Assembly (NCBI RefSeq): GCF_021216675.1
Contig: NZ_CP086120.1
Location: 1,550,001-1,614,000, forward strand
Direction of reading: 5' to 3'
Length of the DNA stretch: 64,000 nucleotides
Source: Streptomyces gobiensis
GTDB taxonomy: Bacteria > Actinomycetota > Actinomycetes > Streptomycetales > Streptomycetaceae
In this document: in pieces, positions 52,206 through 60,461 of the stretch
Position numbering within the stretch: position 1 is the first letter of the stretch
Layout: each line of letters starts with the position of its first letter
Made by a program: the position numbers and the translations under genes
Notes under the pieces: generated by a model
Told to the model about the DNA's origin: nothing
Database searches by the model: none
Seen by the model: the letters and a program-made list of their open reading frames with translations, nothing else

Positions 52206-53555
52206 CTACGGGTGCCAGGGCACGCGGTGTTCGTTCAGGTGGGCCAGGACCGCGTGGTTCGCCTCCCAGCCGTCCGGGAACTTCACCGTGACCCCGAGCT
52301 GGACCGGCTCAGTCGAGGGGTGCTCGTCCAGCAGCTCGGGCACACCCGCCCGGCAGACCACAACGCAGGCGTGCCGGTGCCGGGAGGCCAGCACACACAG
52401 CCGGCCGGTCTCCAGATGGAAGGCCGTCGCGTCCGGGCGGCCGGACAGCGGGTGGAGCACCACCGTCACATCGAACTCCCGGCCCTGGAGACGGTTCGCC
52501 GTATCCACCGTGGCCCCGGTGATCCCGAGCCCGGCCAGCGCCGACCGAACCGCCGCCGCCTGATCCCGGTGCGCGGTGCCCACCGCGATCCGGTCAGCGG
52601 TGAGCGGGACCGGATCCGGGGCGCGTTCGCTCACCGCCACCCCTCCCCGGTCCAGCAGCCGCCGCACCACCCGCGCCACGGCCGCCACCGCCTCCGGGTC
52701 CGTACGGGGCGTATGGCGGGCCGGGAGTTCCAGCAGGCCCCAGCCCGACTCGGCCGCCTCGTCCAGCACCCGGTCCGGGGTCGAGCCGTCCGAGCGGACG
52801 CCGAAGGTCAGCCGCCGGTCACCGTGGCCGGTGCCGCTGCGGAACCGGGTGTACGGATAGAACGCCGCCGAGACCAGCGGCGCGGCCGAGGCCGGCAGCC
52901 GCCAGGAGACCGGCAGCCGGTGCTGCGGCAGCCGTGGATTGTGGGCCAGCAGGGTGGCCACCGCGCTCGCCGACGGGTCGTAGGACAGCCCCGCCCACTG
53001 CTCGGTACCGACCTGGCTGAACGGGTCCAGCTGGCCCGGATCGCCCACGAACAGCGCGTGCTGAAAGAGCCGGGCCACGGTGAGCAGCGCGTCGGAGCGC
53101 ATCTGGTACGCCTCATCCACGATGGCGTGCTCCCAGGGCTCCAGATCGCCCACGGTCTCCCACTTGGCGGCCGTCGAGACGACCACATCCAGCCCGGCCA
53201 GCTCGCCCGCCTTAGCCGACTTGACGACTCCCGGGTGCCGGTCCAGAGCCGGGTCGTAGAGCCGCTGGCCCGTGCTGCTGTGCAGCCGTCCCACCGGCAG
53301 CTCGGGGTCCTCCCTCGCCAGCCGGTCGACCAGATCATCGACTTGGGCGTTGGTCTGTGCGACCACCATCACTGGCCGTCCGGCACCGGCCAGCTCCCGG
53401 GCGGCCCGCACCACCAGGGTGGACTTCCCGGCCCCGGGCGGCGAGTCCACCACGACACCGCGCTCCCGCGCCGCGAGGGTGTCACGCAGGATCGCCTCGG
53501 TGGCCGAGGCGGCCGCCGCACCCGGATCCGGCAGCTGGGTTGTCGTATCGCTCAC
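52206..53555 (-). CDS. SF1 (Upf1/Dna2-like) helicase of a coupled three-gene operon
   Basis: 449 residues from a GTG at 53555 (GAGG 7 nt upstream). Walker A PPGAGKST at about 39-46, motif Ia VVAQTNAQVDDL, Walker B AIVDEAYQMRSD (D147, E148), motif III GDPGQLDPFS, motif V VDTANRLQGREFDV and motif VI ASRHRHACVVV. This set is that of SF1B DNA2/NAM7-type helicases. The GTG overlaps the stop of the preceding gene (GTGA). With a RecB-type nuclease two genes upstream it resembles a split Dna2. Confidence 0.83.
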   Translation of the reverse strand: MSDTTTQLPDPGAAAASATEAILRDTLAARERGVVVDSPPGAGKSTLVVRAARELAGAGRPVMVVAQTNAQVDDLVDRLAREDPELPVGRLHSSTGQRLYDPALDRHPGVVKSAKAGELAGLDVVVSTAAKWETVGDLEPWEHAIVDEAYQMRSDALLTVARLFQHALFVGDPGQLDPFSQVGTEQWAGLSYDPSASAVATLLAHNPRLPQHRLPVSWRLPASAAPLVSAAFYPYTRFRSGTGHGDRRLTFGVRSDGSTPDRVLDEAAESGWGLLELPARHTPRTDPEAVAAVARVVRRLLDRGGVAVSERAPDPVPLTADRIAVGTAHRDQAAAVRSALAGLGITGATVDTANRLQGREFDVTVVLHPLSGRPDATAFHLETGRLCVLASRHRHACVVVCRAGVPELLDEHPSTEPVQLGVTVKFPDGWEANHAVLAHLNEHRVPWHP

Positions 53556-55045
53556 GGCAGATCCTCGCTGGTGACGGTGGACGGCGCGGTGGCGTTCAGG
53601 GCGGGCGGGCCGCCGTGGGTCCACGGGGTGTCTTCCGGCTCGGGGAAGCCCGTCCGGCCGCGCGGCGCGTGCTCGAAGAGCGTCCAGCACAGCCGGTCGC
53701 CCTCCGCCGGCACGGTGCCCGGCTTCGCGGTCTTGCCGGAACCCATGCCGCTGGTCAGCCGCACGGTGAGCAGACCCGCCCCGGGGCTCGCCACGAACTC
53801 CGCCTTCTGTGGTGTCCTGGCACCCGCCAGCGGGCGGTACACCTCGGTACCCGCGTCGAGGTAGGGCGAGTCCTCGGTCCGTACCGTGACCAGCGGACGA
53901 GGACGCCCCTTGGCCGAATACGCCATCTCCACCGCGACCACCTCCCCCGCGAACGCGTCACCGGCCAGCCGCCGCCCCGCCATCACCAGCGGATCATCAA
54001 GCGCCTCCTGGGCCGCCAGCCGTGCCTGGTCCCGCTCCCGGGTGGCGAGCTTACGGGCCGCCGTCACCGCGTCGTCCCGCCTGGGCTGCGGCGGCTCCCC
54101 TGCCCGCAACCGGTCGCGGTGCGCGGTGTACGACCAGCGGTCACCCTCCCAGCGGGCCGCGACCCGCGCACCGGGCGGCAGCGAGCGCAGCAGCTCGACG
54201 CCTTCCCACATCGCCTCCCAGGTGGGCCGCAGCTGGGAGGCGATCAGCGTACGGATCTCCTCCTCCGCGCCCGGCAGCTTCGCGTCGAAGCGCTCGATGG
54301 CCGGGGCCAGCCGCCGGTTGTCGAAGGCCGGGTCGGTGGCCGGTCCGGCGGGCGGGACGCACAGCAGCCCGGCCCGGTCCCGCGCGGTCTCCGCCCGAGC
54401 CGCCGCCGCGGCTCCGCCGCCGTCCGCCGGGGCCCGGAGCCAGGCCAGCAGTGCCCCCAGATGCTGGTCCTCCAGCCGGCTCTGCCCCGTCGCCCAGTGG
54501 CGGCCCAGCACCTCGGTCATCGCCAGCAGCAGCGAGGAACCCGGCACCCGGGCCCGCTCCCCGTAGTGCGTCAGCCACCGCCCGAGAAGTGGCAGACTGC
54601 CCCACTGCGGGGTGGGCGCCGGGTGGGCCGCCTCCGGATCCTCCTCGGCGCTCCGCCGGAACCGCGTCGAGCGGCCCAGCAGCCGTACGTACTCCACGCC
54701 CCCGCTGTTCGGCACCAGCAGCTGCGGAACGTCCGCACACGGCCCGGCCTCCTCTTCCACCTCATCCCGCGCCGACTCCAGATGCGGCAGTACGGCATCG
54801 GCCAGCTCGGCCAGGAACGCGAACCGCAGATCCCGGTCCCGTGGCTGCGCCACGGTCAGCAGCCGGGGCCGCTCCGGGTCCGTGCCCACCATCGCCCCCA
54901 GCGGCGCCCCGGCCTCACCGGCGGTCGTCAACGGCACAAGGACGAGCGGCCGCTCGGCCAGATGCCGGTGACGCACCGTCGTCAGTGGCTGTGCCCGGCC
55001 GGAAGCCACCGCCTCCATCCGGGCCAGTGTCGACATCAGCGTCAT
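53552..55045 (-). CDS. Unknown protein, middle gene of nuclease-helicase operon
   Basis: 497 residues with no motif I recognise. Segments include LAERPLVLVPLTTAGEAGAP, LPLLGRWLTHYGERARVPGS, LRPTWEAMWEGVELLRSLPP, a charged helical stretch KLATRERDQARLAAQEALDD, and AGDAFAGEVVAVEMAYSAKG, the last possibly a small beta-barrel that could bind nucleic acid or the helicase. Both ends overlap neighbours by 4 nt (ATGA at the start, GTGA at the end), so the three products are made together. Context implies a structural or loading subunit. Confidence 0.75.
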   Translation of the reverse strand: MTLMSTLARMEAVASGRAQPLTTVRHRHLAERPLVLVPLTTAGEAGAPLGAMVGTDPERPRLLTVAQPRDRDLRFAFLAELADAVLPHLESARDEVEEEAGPCADVPQLLVPNSGGVEYVRLLGRSTRFRRSAEEDPEAAHPAPTPQWGSLPLLGRWLTHYGERARVPGSSLLLAMTEVLGRHWATGQSRLEDQHLGALLAWLRAPADGGGAAAAARAETARDRAGLLCVPPAGPATDPAFDNRRLAPAIERFDAKLPGAEEEIRTLIASQLRPTWEAMWEGVELLRSLPPGARVAARWEGDRWSYTAHRDRLRAGEPPQPRRDDAVTAARKLATRERDQARLAAQEALDDPLVMAGRRLAGDAFAGEVVAVEMAYSAKGRPRPLVTVRTEDSPYLDAGTEVYRPLAGARTPQKAEFVASPGAGLLTVRLTSGMGSGKTAKPGTVPAEGDRLCWTLFEHAPRGRTGFPEPEDTPWTHGGPPALNATAPSTVTSEDLP

Positions 55046-56199
55046 GCCGCACCGCCGCCCCGTACCTCCGCGAGCACCTCGGCGCGAAGCCGGGCCGCCC
55101 GCCGCACCGCGGCGACAGCCGGGTCGTCACCCTCCCCGGCCTCGCCGCGCGCTGCCGCCAGCGTCGCCTCCACCGTCGTCAGCCCGCCCAGCTCACCGCG
55201 CACCCCACGCCCCAGCGCCCCCACCTCGCCCGCCTGCCGCGCCCGCTCCCGGCAGTGAAAGGCCAGCTCACAACTGGCCAGGCACTCCGGGGCGTAGGCG
55301 GCCGGAACCGACTCCACGGCGGCGGACAGCTCCCCTGCCGGGCGGTCCGGGTCAAAGCTGGTGCCCTGCGGCAGCGCGGCGGCGATCTCCTCGATCCGGG
55401 TCAGCCGGGCCAGCTGCCGCCGCACCGTGGCGAGCTGTTTACGGATGTCCATGGGCGCGGCCGTCGGAACGTTGGAGAAGTCCTTGGGGCAGACCAGCAG
55501 CGCCCGGTCGCTGACCGTGCCACCCAGCCGCTCCAGCGCCAGCGCGTAGACCGCTGCCTGCCGGGCGGCCGCGCCGACCTTGGCTGGGTCGGCGGCGCCG
55601 TCCAGGATCGGGAAGGACTTGATCTCGATGACCGTCCAGCCGCCATCGGGGGCGACGGTCACCGCGTCGGGCTCCAGATAGGCCGGCGACCCGGCGACCT
55701 CCAGCTCCACCATGGGGTGGTCCAGGAGCGTCCACACCCCCGCGGTGGTGGCCTCCGCCAATGCGAGCCGGGTCCGCTCGGCACGCCCGGCGGGCCCATC
55801 GGCGGTCAGCTCCGGGACCACGGTCTCCCCCGGCTCCGGCGCTGTCCCGTGCAGCAGCCGGATCAACTCGGCCCCGCCATCCCCCTTCACCCGCGACTCA
55901 AAGGCATGACCCCGTACGAAGGCGAACTGCGACTGCCCGAAGGACGTCGGCGCGCCCAGTGCCTGGGCCAGCGCGCCCTTGTCGACCCCGGCGCCGTCCA
56001 GCAGCGCGCGGCGCTCGCAGCCGGGGTTGGCGGTCAGCGCGGCGAGCGCCCGGGCATCCAGCGGGCGCGGCGCACGGTCGGCGCCGCGCAGCTCAGCGAG
56101 GCGTCGCCGCAGGGCGGTCGTCGGCGGCGCTGTCCCGGTCGGTCTGTCGTGGGAACGGTGGGGCAACTGCGTCACCCGGCGAAGTCTGGCATCCGCCAC
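55042..56199 (-). CDS. RecB-family PD-(D/E)xK nuclease with Cas4/AddB-like cysteines
   Basis: 385 residues from ATG 56199; GTG 56175 is an alternative. RecB-family nuclease elements in order: GHAFE (97-101), Asp178 in LEPDAV, Glu192-x-Lys194 in VIEIKSF, and Gln214-x3-Tyr218 in RQAAVYAL. Cys61 and the C-terminal C306-x3-C310-x5-C316 match the spacing style of the [4Fe-4S] staple of AddB, Cas4 and eukaryotic Dna2. It should cut DNA with Mg/Mn. It is coupled to the unknown protein by an ATGA overlap, and overlaps the upstream PAP2 gene by about 107 bp. Confidence 0.8.
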   Translation of the reverse strand: MADARLRRVTQLPHRSHDRPTGTAPPTTALRRRLAELRGADRAPRPLDARALAALTANPGCERRALLDGAGVDKGALAQALGAPTSFGQSQFAFVRGHAFESRVKGDGGAELIRLLHGTAPEPGETVVPELTADGPAGRAERTRLALAEATTAGVWTLLDHPMVELEVAGSPAYLEPDAVTVAPDGGWTVIEIKSFPILDGAADPAKVGAAARQAAVYALALERLGGTVSDRALLVCPKDFSNVPTAAPMDIRKQLATVRRQLARLTRIEEIAAALPQGTSFDPDRPAGELSAAVESVPAAYAPECLASCELAFHCRERARQAGEVGALGRGVRGELGGLTTVEATLAAARGEAGEGDDPAVAAVRRAARLRAEVLAEVRGGGAA

Positions 56200-56959
56200 T
56201 GACAGCGCGGGCCTTGACCCAGCCGGTGACCCAGTCCGTGAGCCGCATGGCGGGGCGGGCGAGCAGGTATCCGGTCCCCATCACCGCAGCTCCCGCGACC
56301 GCGTCGAGGAAGTAATGGTTGGCCGTGCCCATCACGACTATGACGGTGAGCAGCGGATAGCCGATGGCGAGCGTACGTACCAGGGTTGACTGCCTGCCGT
56401 ACTGCCACAGCACCACCCCGCACCACAGGGCCCAGCCGACATGCAGGCTCGGCATGGCGGCGTACTGATTGGTGAGCCCGCCGAGCCCGCTGGGGGCGCT
56501 GGCCTCGGCGCCCCACCAGCCGAACGCGCTGTACTGCTCCATCGTATCGACAAAGCCATAACCGGCGGCAAGCAGCCGTGGCGGGCAGGTGGGCAGCAGG
56601 GTGAAGCCGATGAGCCCGAGGAGGGTGGAGACCATCAGCCAGGTGCGGGCCAGCCGATAGTGCGTACCACGACGACGGAAGAGCCAGATGAGGATCGCCG
56701 GCGTGACCAGGTAGTGCAGCGTGGCGTAGGCGAAGTCAGCCGGGATGCCGAGCCAGGCGTGCTCGGTGAACAGCCGGTTGAGCGGATGCTCGAAGTTGAG
56801 CGAGAACACCTGCTCCAGACGGAGTATCGCCACTCCGTGACCGATGGCGGTCGAGACATCCCCACGGGCTAGGAGCCGCCCCCCTGAGTAGGCCGCGTAG
56901 ACCACCACGATCAGCGAGAGCTCGGCCCACCAGCGTGGGGCCTGCTGGTCACGGGACAT
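56093..56959 (-). CDS. PAP2-superfamily membrane phosphatase/phosphotransferase
   Basis: 288 residues with six predicted helices. PAP2_3 (inositolphosphotransferase/Aur1-like) motifs: GFTLLPTCPPRLL, YAAMPSLHVGWALW and MGTANHYFLDAVAG, giving the catalytic His pair. Such enzymes act on lipid phosphates or transfer inositol phosphate in the membrane. The 3' end overlaps the nuclease gene in another frame, so co-transcription is likely, but a functional link to the nuclease-helicase set is not implied. Confidence 0.85.
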   Translation of the reverse strand: MSRDQQAPRWWAELSLIVVVYAAYSGGRLLARGDVSTAIGHGVAILRLEQVFSLNFEHPLNRLFTEHAWLGIPADFAYATLHYLVTPAILIWLFRRRGTHYRLARTWLMVSTLLGLIGFTLLPTCPPRLLAAGYGFVDTMEQYSAFGWWGAEASAPSGLGGLTNQYAAMPSLHVGWALWCGVVLWQYGRQSTLVRTLAIGYPLLTVIVVMGTANHYFLDAVAGAAVMGTGYLLARPAMRLTDWVTGWVKARAVSGGCQTSPGDAVAPPFPRQTDRDSAADDRPAATPR

Positions 56960-57131
56960 CCGAAACGTTCTCCAATTGTCGCTGGGTGGTCAATCCGCAG
57001 TCAGATAAAGGTACGGGGCGGCATCGACCGATGAGACGCTAGGGGTACCGCGGACCGCGTGAGGCCACTGCGCGATGATGCAGGGAACGGTTTCGTACAA
57101 ATATCCGCACAAATAGGGGAGAGGTCTCCTT

Positions 57132-57731
57132 ATGGCAGCGCGCATACTGCTCGTCCGGCACGGCGAGACCGCCTGGTCACGGCGCGGACAGCACACCGGA
57201 CGGACGGATGTCCCGCTGCTGGACGAGGGCCGCCGGATGGCCAAGCTGCTGGGTGAGCGGCTGCACCGTTCCCCGTGGGACGGACTGCCGGGTGCCGAGA
57301 TCCGTACGAGCCCGCTGGTCCGGGCCAGCGAGACCTGCGAGCTGGCCGGTTTCGGCGGGGGGCGCGCGGAGGCCTGGGACGCGCTGATGGAGTGGGACTA
57401 CGGGGCGTATGAGGGGCTGACCCCGGCACAGATCAAGGAGCGGGCGGGGCAGGACTGGCTCATCTGGCGGGACGGGGTCCCCGATGGTGAGACCCTCGCC
57501 GAGCTCTCCGCCCGGGCGGACGCGGTGGTGCGGTGGGCACGCAGCGCGGACCGTGATGTTCTGGTCTTCGCGCACGGCCATATCCTGCGCGTCCTGGGCG
57601 CCCGCTGGCTCGGCCTCGACCCGGACTTCGCCGCGCGTATCCGGCTGGCGCCGGCCTCCCTGTCCATCCTGGGCTGGGCCTACGACGCCCCAGCGATCGA
57701 ACGCTGGAACGACACCGGCCACCTCTCTTAA
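57132..57731 (+). CDS. Histidine phosphatase (phosphoglycerate-mutase family)
   Basis: 199 residues from ATG 57132 (GGGAGAGG upstream). RHG motif [20 protein letters not shown], the acidic [16 protein letters not shown] and the second His in [14 protein letters not shown] are all present. The family ranges from mutases to broad phosphatases; without neighbours in a pathway the substrate cannot be given. It is divergent from the PAP2 gene. Confidence 0.88.
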   Translation: MAARILLVRHGETAWSRRGQHTGRTDVPLLDEGRRMAKLLGERLHRSPWDGLPGAEIRTSPLVRASETCELAGFGGGRAEAWDALMEWDYGAYEGLTPAQIKERAGQDWLIWRDGVPDGETLAELSARADAVVRWARSADRDVLVFAHGHILRVLGARWLGLDPDFAARIRLAPASLSILGWAYDAPAIERWNDTGHLS

Positions 57732-57759
57732 ACGGCGGCCTCGCATTGATCGGCCCCTG

Positions 57760-57773
57760 GGGGCCTCACAAGC
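57760..57773. repeat. Left terminal inverted repeat around copy E
   Basis: GGGGCCTCACAAGC, the exact complement of GCTTGTGAGGCCCC at 58222-58235. The pair encloses repeat copy E. Confidence 0.7.
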
Positions 57774-57833
57774 TTCGGACGCCTGCGCCGGACTCCGTCC
57801 GTCGGGTGGTGGCTGGGCGCCGCTACCGCCGGT

Positions 57834-58110
57834 GGGAGTTCCCCTAACCCGGCCCCTTCCCGAAACTGGGGGCTACGCCCCCAGACCCCCACCCGCGTTG
57901 TGGGCACTCGCAGCCCCGCGAGGGGCTGTGGGTGGGCACAACACCGGCCACCGGCCCGCACCCGGGCCACCCCCGGGGCCCGGGGCGCGAGCCCCGGTTT
58001 CGGGAAGGGGCGGGAATTGGGGAAACCCACCCACGGCACCCCCCGCAGCCGGGACGAAGCCCCGCCACGCGGCGGGAGCCGCACACCGGCACAGCCGGGA
58101 AGGGGCGGGC
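57834..58110. repeat. Dispersed modular GC-rich repeat, copy E
   Basis: Opposite orientation to A, B and D: GGGAGTTCCCCTAACCCGGC, CCGAAACTGGGGGCTACGCC, GTTGTGGGCACTCGCAGCCC, GGTGGGCACAACACCGGCC, GCGAGCCCCGGTTTCGGGAA and CAGCCGGGACGAAGCCCCGC. It fills most of the 594-bp gap between the histidine phosphatase and the 120-residue protein gene. Confidence 0.85.
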
Positions 58111-58221
58111 ACCTCCTGGGGCGACACCCACCCACCCCGCGAGCCCGCGCCAGAATTCCCGGGCCCCGGGGCGGAGCCCCGCCACCAGCCCCGCCACGTG
58201 GCGGAACGCGGGCGCGCCCAG

Positions 58222-58265
58222 GCTTGTGAGGCCCCTGGGGCGGAGCAATACGCGGAGCAATACGA
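58222..58265. repeat. Right terminal inverted repeat and adjacent direct repeat
   Basis: GCTTGTGAGGCCCC (58222-58235) mirrors the left terminus at 57760. It is followed by CGGAGCAATACG twice in tandem (about 58241-58264). Confidence 0.65.
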
Positions 58266-58325
58266 GACCGCCGTCAAGAAAAGGTCACAATGGGGAGTGG
58301 TAGCAACCATGACGGAGGTATACGT

Positions 58326-58688
58326 ATGCCCGAGCCGCACTCGGCTCCGGATCCCCGCGGCGGGGCGCCGCGCTTTCGGCGGCCCACGCCACTGACCTTC
58401 GAACCGTCCGAGCCCACCCCAGAGCCAGAGCACTTCTTCGACCTGGAGTCGATCACCGACCCGCGTGAGCTGCTGGCCCGGTCGACCGAGCTGACGCTGG
58501 CCTTCCGCGCGGCGGCCGACCGGGCGATGGAGTTCCAGGCGATCGCAGCCGCCCAGCTCGCGGACCCCAAGCGCTTCGACCGGCTCCCGGAGGCCGCGAT
58601 CGCGGACCGGGCGGAGTGGACGGAGGACTACGCCCGGAAGATGGTGGAGTACGGCCGCGAGCTGCTCGGGGAACGTACTGCCGAGTAG
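58326..58688 (+). CDS. Conserved small Streptomyces protein
   Basis: 120 residues from ATG 58326 (GGAGGT 8 nt upstream). Proline-rich start (PRFRRPTPLTFEPSEPTPEP) then a helical body HFFDLESITDPRELLARSTEL and WTEDYARKMVEYGRELL. It is conserved among Streptomyces without known function. A tRNA-Lys gene follows 100 bp downstream. Confidence 0.7.
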   Translation: MPEPHSAPDPRGGAPRFRRPTPLTFEPSEPTPEPEHFFDLESITDPRELLARSTELTLAFRAAADRAMEFQAIAAAQLADPKRFDRLPEAAIADRAEWTEDYARKMVEYGRELLGERTAE

Positions 58689-58788
58689 TGCTTACTGTCC
58701 GTGCGGTCCGCGCAGGTCGTGGCGGGGGTCACCGGATATCGATTTTCACTCTGCCGGATGCGGGTGCTAAGGTCTACGACGTCAGCAG

Positions 58789-58862
58789 GCGCCGCTAGCT
58801 CAGTTGGTTAGAGCAGCTGACTCTTAATCAGCGGGTCCGGGGTTCGAGTCCCTGGCGGCGCA
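58789..58862 (+). tRNA. tRNA-Lys (CTT)
   Basis: Cloverleaf with acceptor GCGCCGC/GCGGCGC and discriminator A, D-arm TAGCTCAGTTGGTTAGAGCA, anticodon arm GCTGA-CTCTTAA-TCAGC giving CTT, and T-arm with GGTTCGAGTCC. No CCA is encoded, as is usual here. Confidence 0.96.
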
Positions 58863-58870
58863 CAGACAGT

Positions 58871-58902
58871 GGAAGGCCCCTCGCGAAAGCGAGGGGCCTT
58901 CC
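58871..58902 (+). terminator. Terminator after tRNA-Lys
   Basis: Perfect 14-bp arms GGAAGGCCCCTCGC and GCGAGGGGCCTTCC around a stable GAAA tetraloop, 8 bp past the tRNA. Confidence 0.9.
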
Positions 58903-58939
58903 GCATGTGCCCGGATGTGCCCGGTCACCATGTGCCCGG

Positions 58940-60199
58940 TCACCGCTTTGTGATCTTCACCGTCCACTCGCCGGACACCGAGCGTGCCACCGCCGTCACC
59001 CGCACCGCGCCGTCGTCCACCGACAGGCTCTCTCCCTGCCGCAGCGGCGCGTCCGCCAGCGGCGGATGCACCGAGGCGCTGTGGCAGGCGCCGCTGCCGG
59101 GGTGAGCGTCAAGCACCTCGACGGGGCCACGCGCCGACGCGGTATCGCTCTTCACCCGGTAGACCAGCACTCCGCCGCTGCACAGCGAGACGTCGTTGCC
59201 GACCGGCTCCCGCACCTCGACCGCCAGCACCTCCGAGGGGCCGGTACGCACCGCGACCATCCGGGATCCCGGCGCGGCCACCTTCTTCGGGGCGAGTGGC
59301 GCGCTGAGCGGCCGGAGCGTATGCACGGTCGTGCCCGGCTCCTGGACGCAGTCGACCTGCTCCTCGCCCAGCCAGCCCAGCTTCCACTTGTGCCAGCCAA
59401 AGGGGTCCGGGGCCAGCCCGAACTGGCTGCCCATCAGGTCCCAGTCGCCGACATACGTATCCCAGTCGCCCTTGCCGTCCTTGGGCCGGTTGTAGAGGTC
59501 GGGCAGATCGAAGACATGCCCGGTCTCATGGGCGAGGACATTCCGGTCGGCCGGATACCGCTCGAAGACCGTGACGATACGGCGCAGCTCGGTGCCGTCC
59601 ACGGAGACCGGGTTCTGGAAGTTGACGACCTTGGTCGCGTCGGAGTCCACCCCGGGGGCTTCCGGGTCGGCGATGAAGTAGACGATGTCGTACCGGCTGA
59701 AGTCCACATAGGGGTCGGTGACGGTGATGGCGTCATGCAGATACGCGGAGCGCATATCGGTGTTCCAGTCACGCGCTATGTCATACGCACGCGACTCGGC
59801 GGGCATCTCGATCCACTTCTCCACCGGGTGCGCACGCAGCTTGAACTGACCATATGAGGCGCGCTCAAAGAAGTTGCCGGTGGCGGGGAAGTAGTCCTCG
59901 GCCAGCTGGGCCGGGGAGGTGAGCGGGCGTGATTCGGGGAAGGAGAGGAAGAGCAGCACGGCGTTGACCGTGCCCTTCGGGCGTACATAGGAGTCGTTCC
60001 AGGTGTCCAGGCCCAGCGAGTGATGGGCATCCGTGCGCTGGAGGGCACACGGGGGCGCGGCCGCGATCGCCTGGGCCGGACCGGCCATCGAGGAAGTGCC
60101 GATCACCGCGGTGAGAGCCGTGAGCACCGACACCGGGCGGCGCAGCCGACGCTGGAGCGGCTGTCCGGCCGGTATGGGCGTAGCGCACATCTGGACCAC
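58940..60199 (-). CDS. Secreted M6-family metalloprotease
   Basis: 419 residues from a GTG at 60199 (GGGAGG 5 nt upstream). A basic leader and hydrophobic stretch (VSVLTALTAVIGTSSMAGPA) form a Sec signal. The M6 (immune inhibitor A-like) zinc motif is LAHETGHVFDLPDLY, with the Met-turn-like WDLMGS after it. The N-terminal GTVNAVLLFLSFPES and FFERASYGQFKL are typical of this family. It probably degrades extracellular protein. The C-terminal beta-rich region ends EWTVKITKR. Confidence 0.85.
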   Translation of the reverse strand: MVQMCATPIPAGQPLQRRLRRPVSVLTALTAVIGTSSMAGPAQAIAAAPPCALQRTDAHHSLGLDTWNDSYVRPKGTVNAVLLFLSFPESRPLTSPAQLAEDYFPATGNFFERASYGQFKLRAHPVEKWIEMPAESRAYDIARDWNTDMRSAYLHDAITVTDPYVDFSRYDIVYFIADPEAPGVDSDATKVVNFQNPVSVDGTELRRIVTVFERYPADRNVLAHETGHVFDLPDLYNRPKDGKGDWDTYVGDWDLMGSQFGLAPDPFGWHKWKLGWLGEEQVDCVQEPGTTVHTLRPLSAPLAPKKVAAPGSRMVAVRTGPSEVLAVEVREPVGNDVSLCSGGVLVYRVKSDTASARGPVEVLDAHPGSGACHSASVHPPLADAPLRQGESLSVDDGAVRVTAVARSVSGEWTVKITKR

Positions 60200-60298
60200 G
60201 CAGACCTCCCGGCAGTGCTTCGGGATACCTCATCCAGCTTGTGGTGGTCTGTCGCCCTATGCCCTGTTCCGTTAGACCGTGCGAGTCATGGCAATACG

Positions 60299-60313
60299 AT
60301 TACCTTGCGTAAG
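60299..60313. promoter_or_regulatory. BldD-box-like site upstream of the cyclic-di-GMP enzyme gene
   Basis: ATTACCTTGCGTAAG matches 8 of the 9 fixed positions of the BldD consensus NTNACNCWGNGTNAN, 149 bp before the start codon. The adjoining TTAC...GTAA arms are self-complementary. Confidence 0.65.
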
Positions 60314-60461
60314 GTCCTCCACTTGGCTCAGTCGCTCGTACTGGCATACGAACATGTCCCCTCCGTGGGTGGCGCCACCCACGGCCATGCTGGCCCGCCC
60401 CCGGCGGAAGCCCCTATGATCGGCGGACTTTCCAGCGACGAATCCCCTCCGGGAGCGATCG

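Noticed and set aside
56093..56959. PAP2 gene as a fourth member of the nuclease-helicase system
   Set aside because: It overlaps the nuclease gene and may share a transcript, but its lipid-phosphatase chemistry gives no link to DNA processing.
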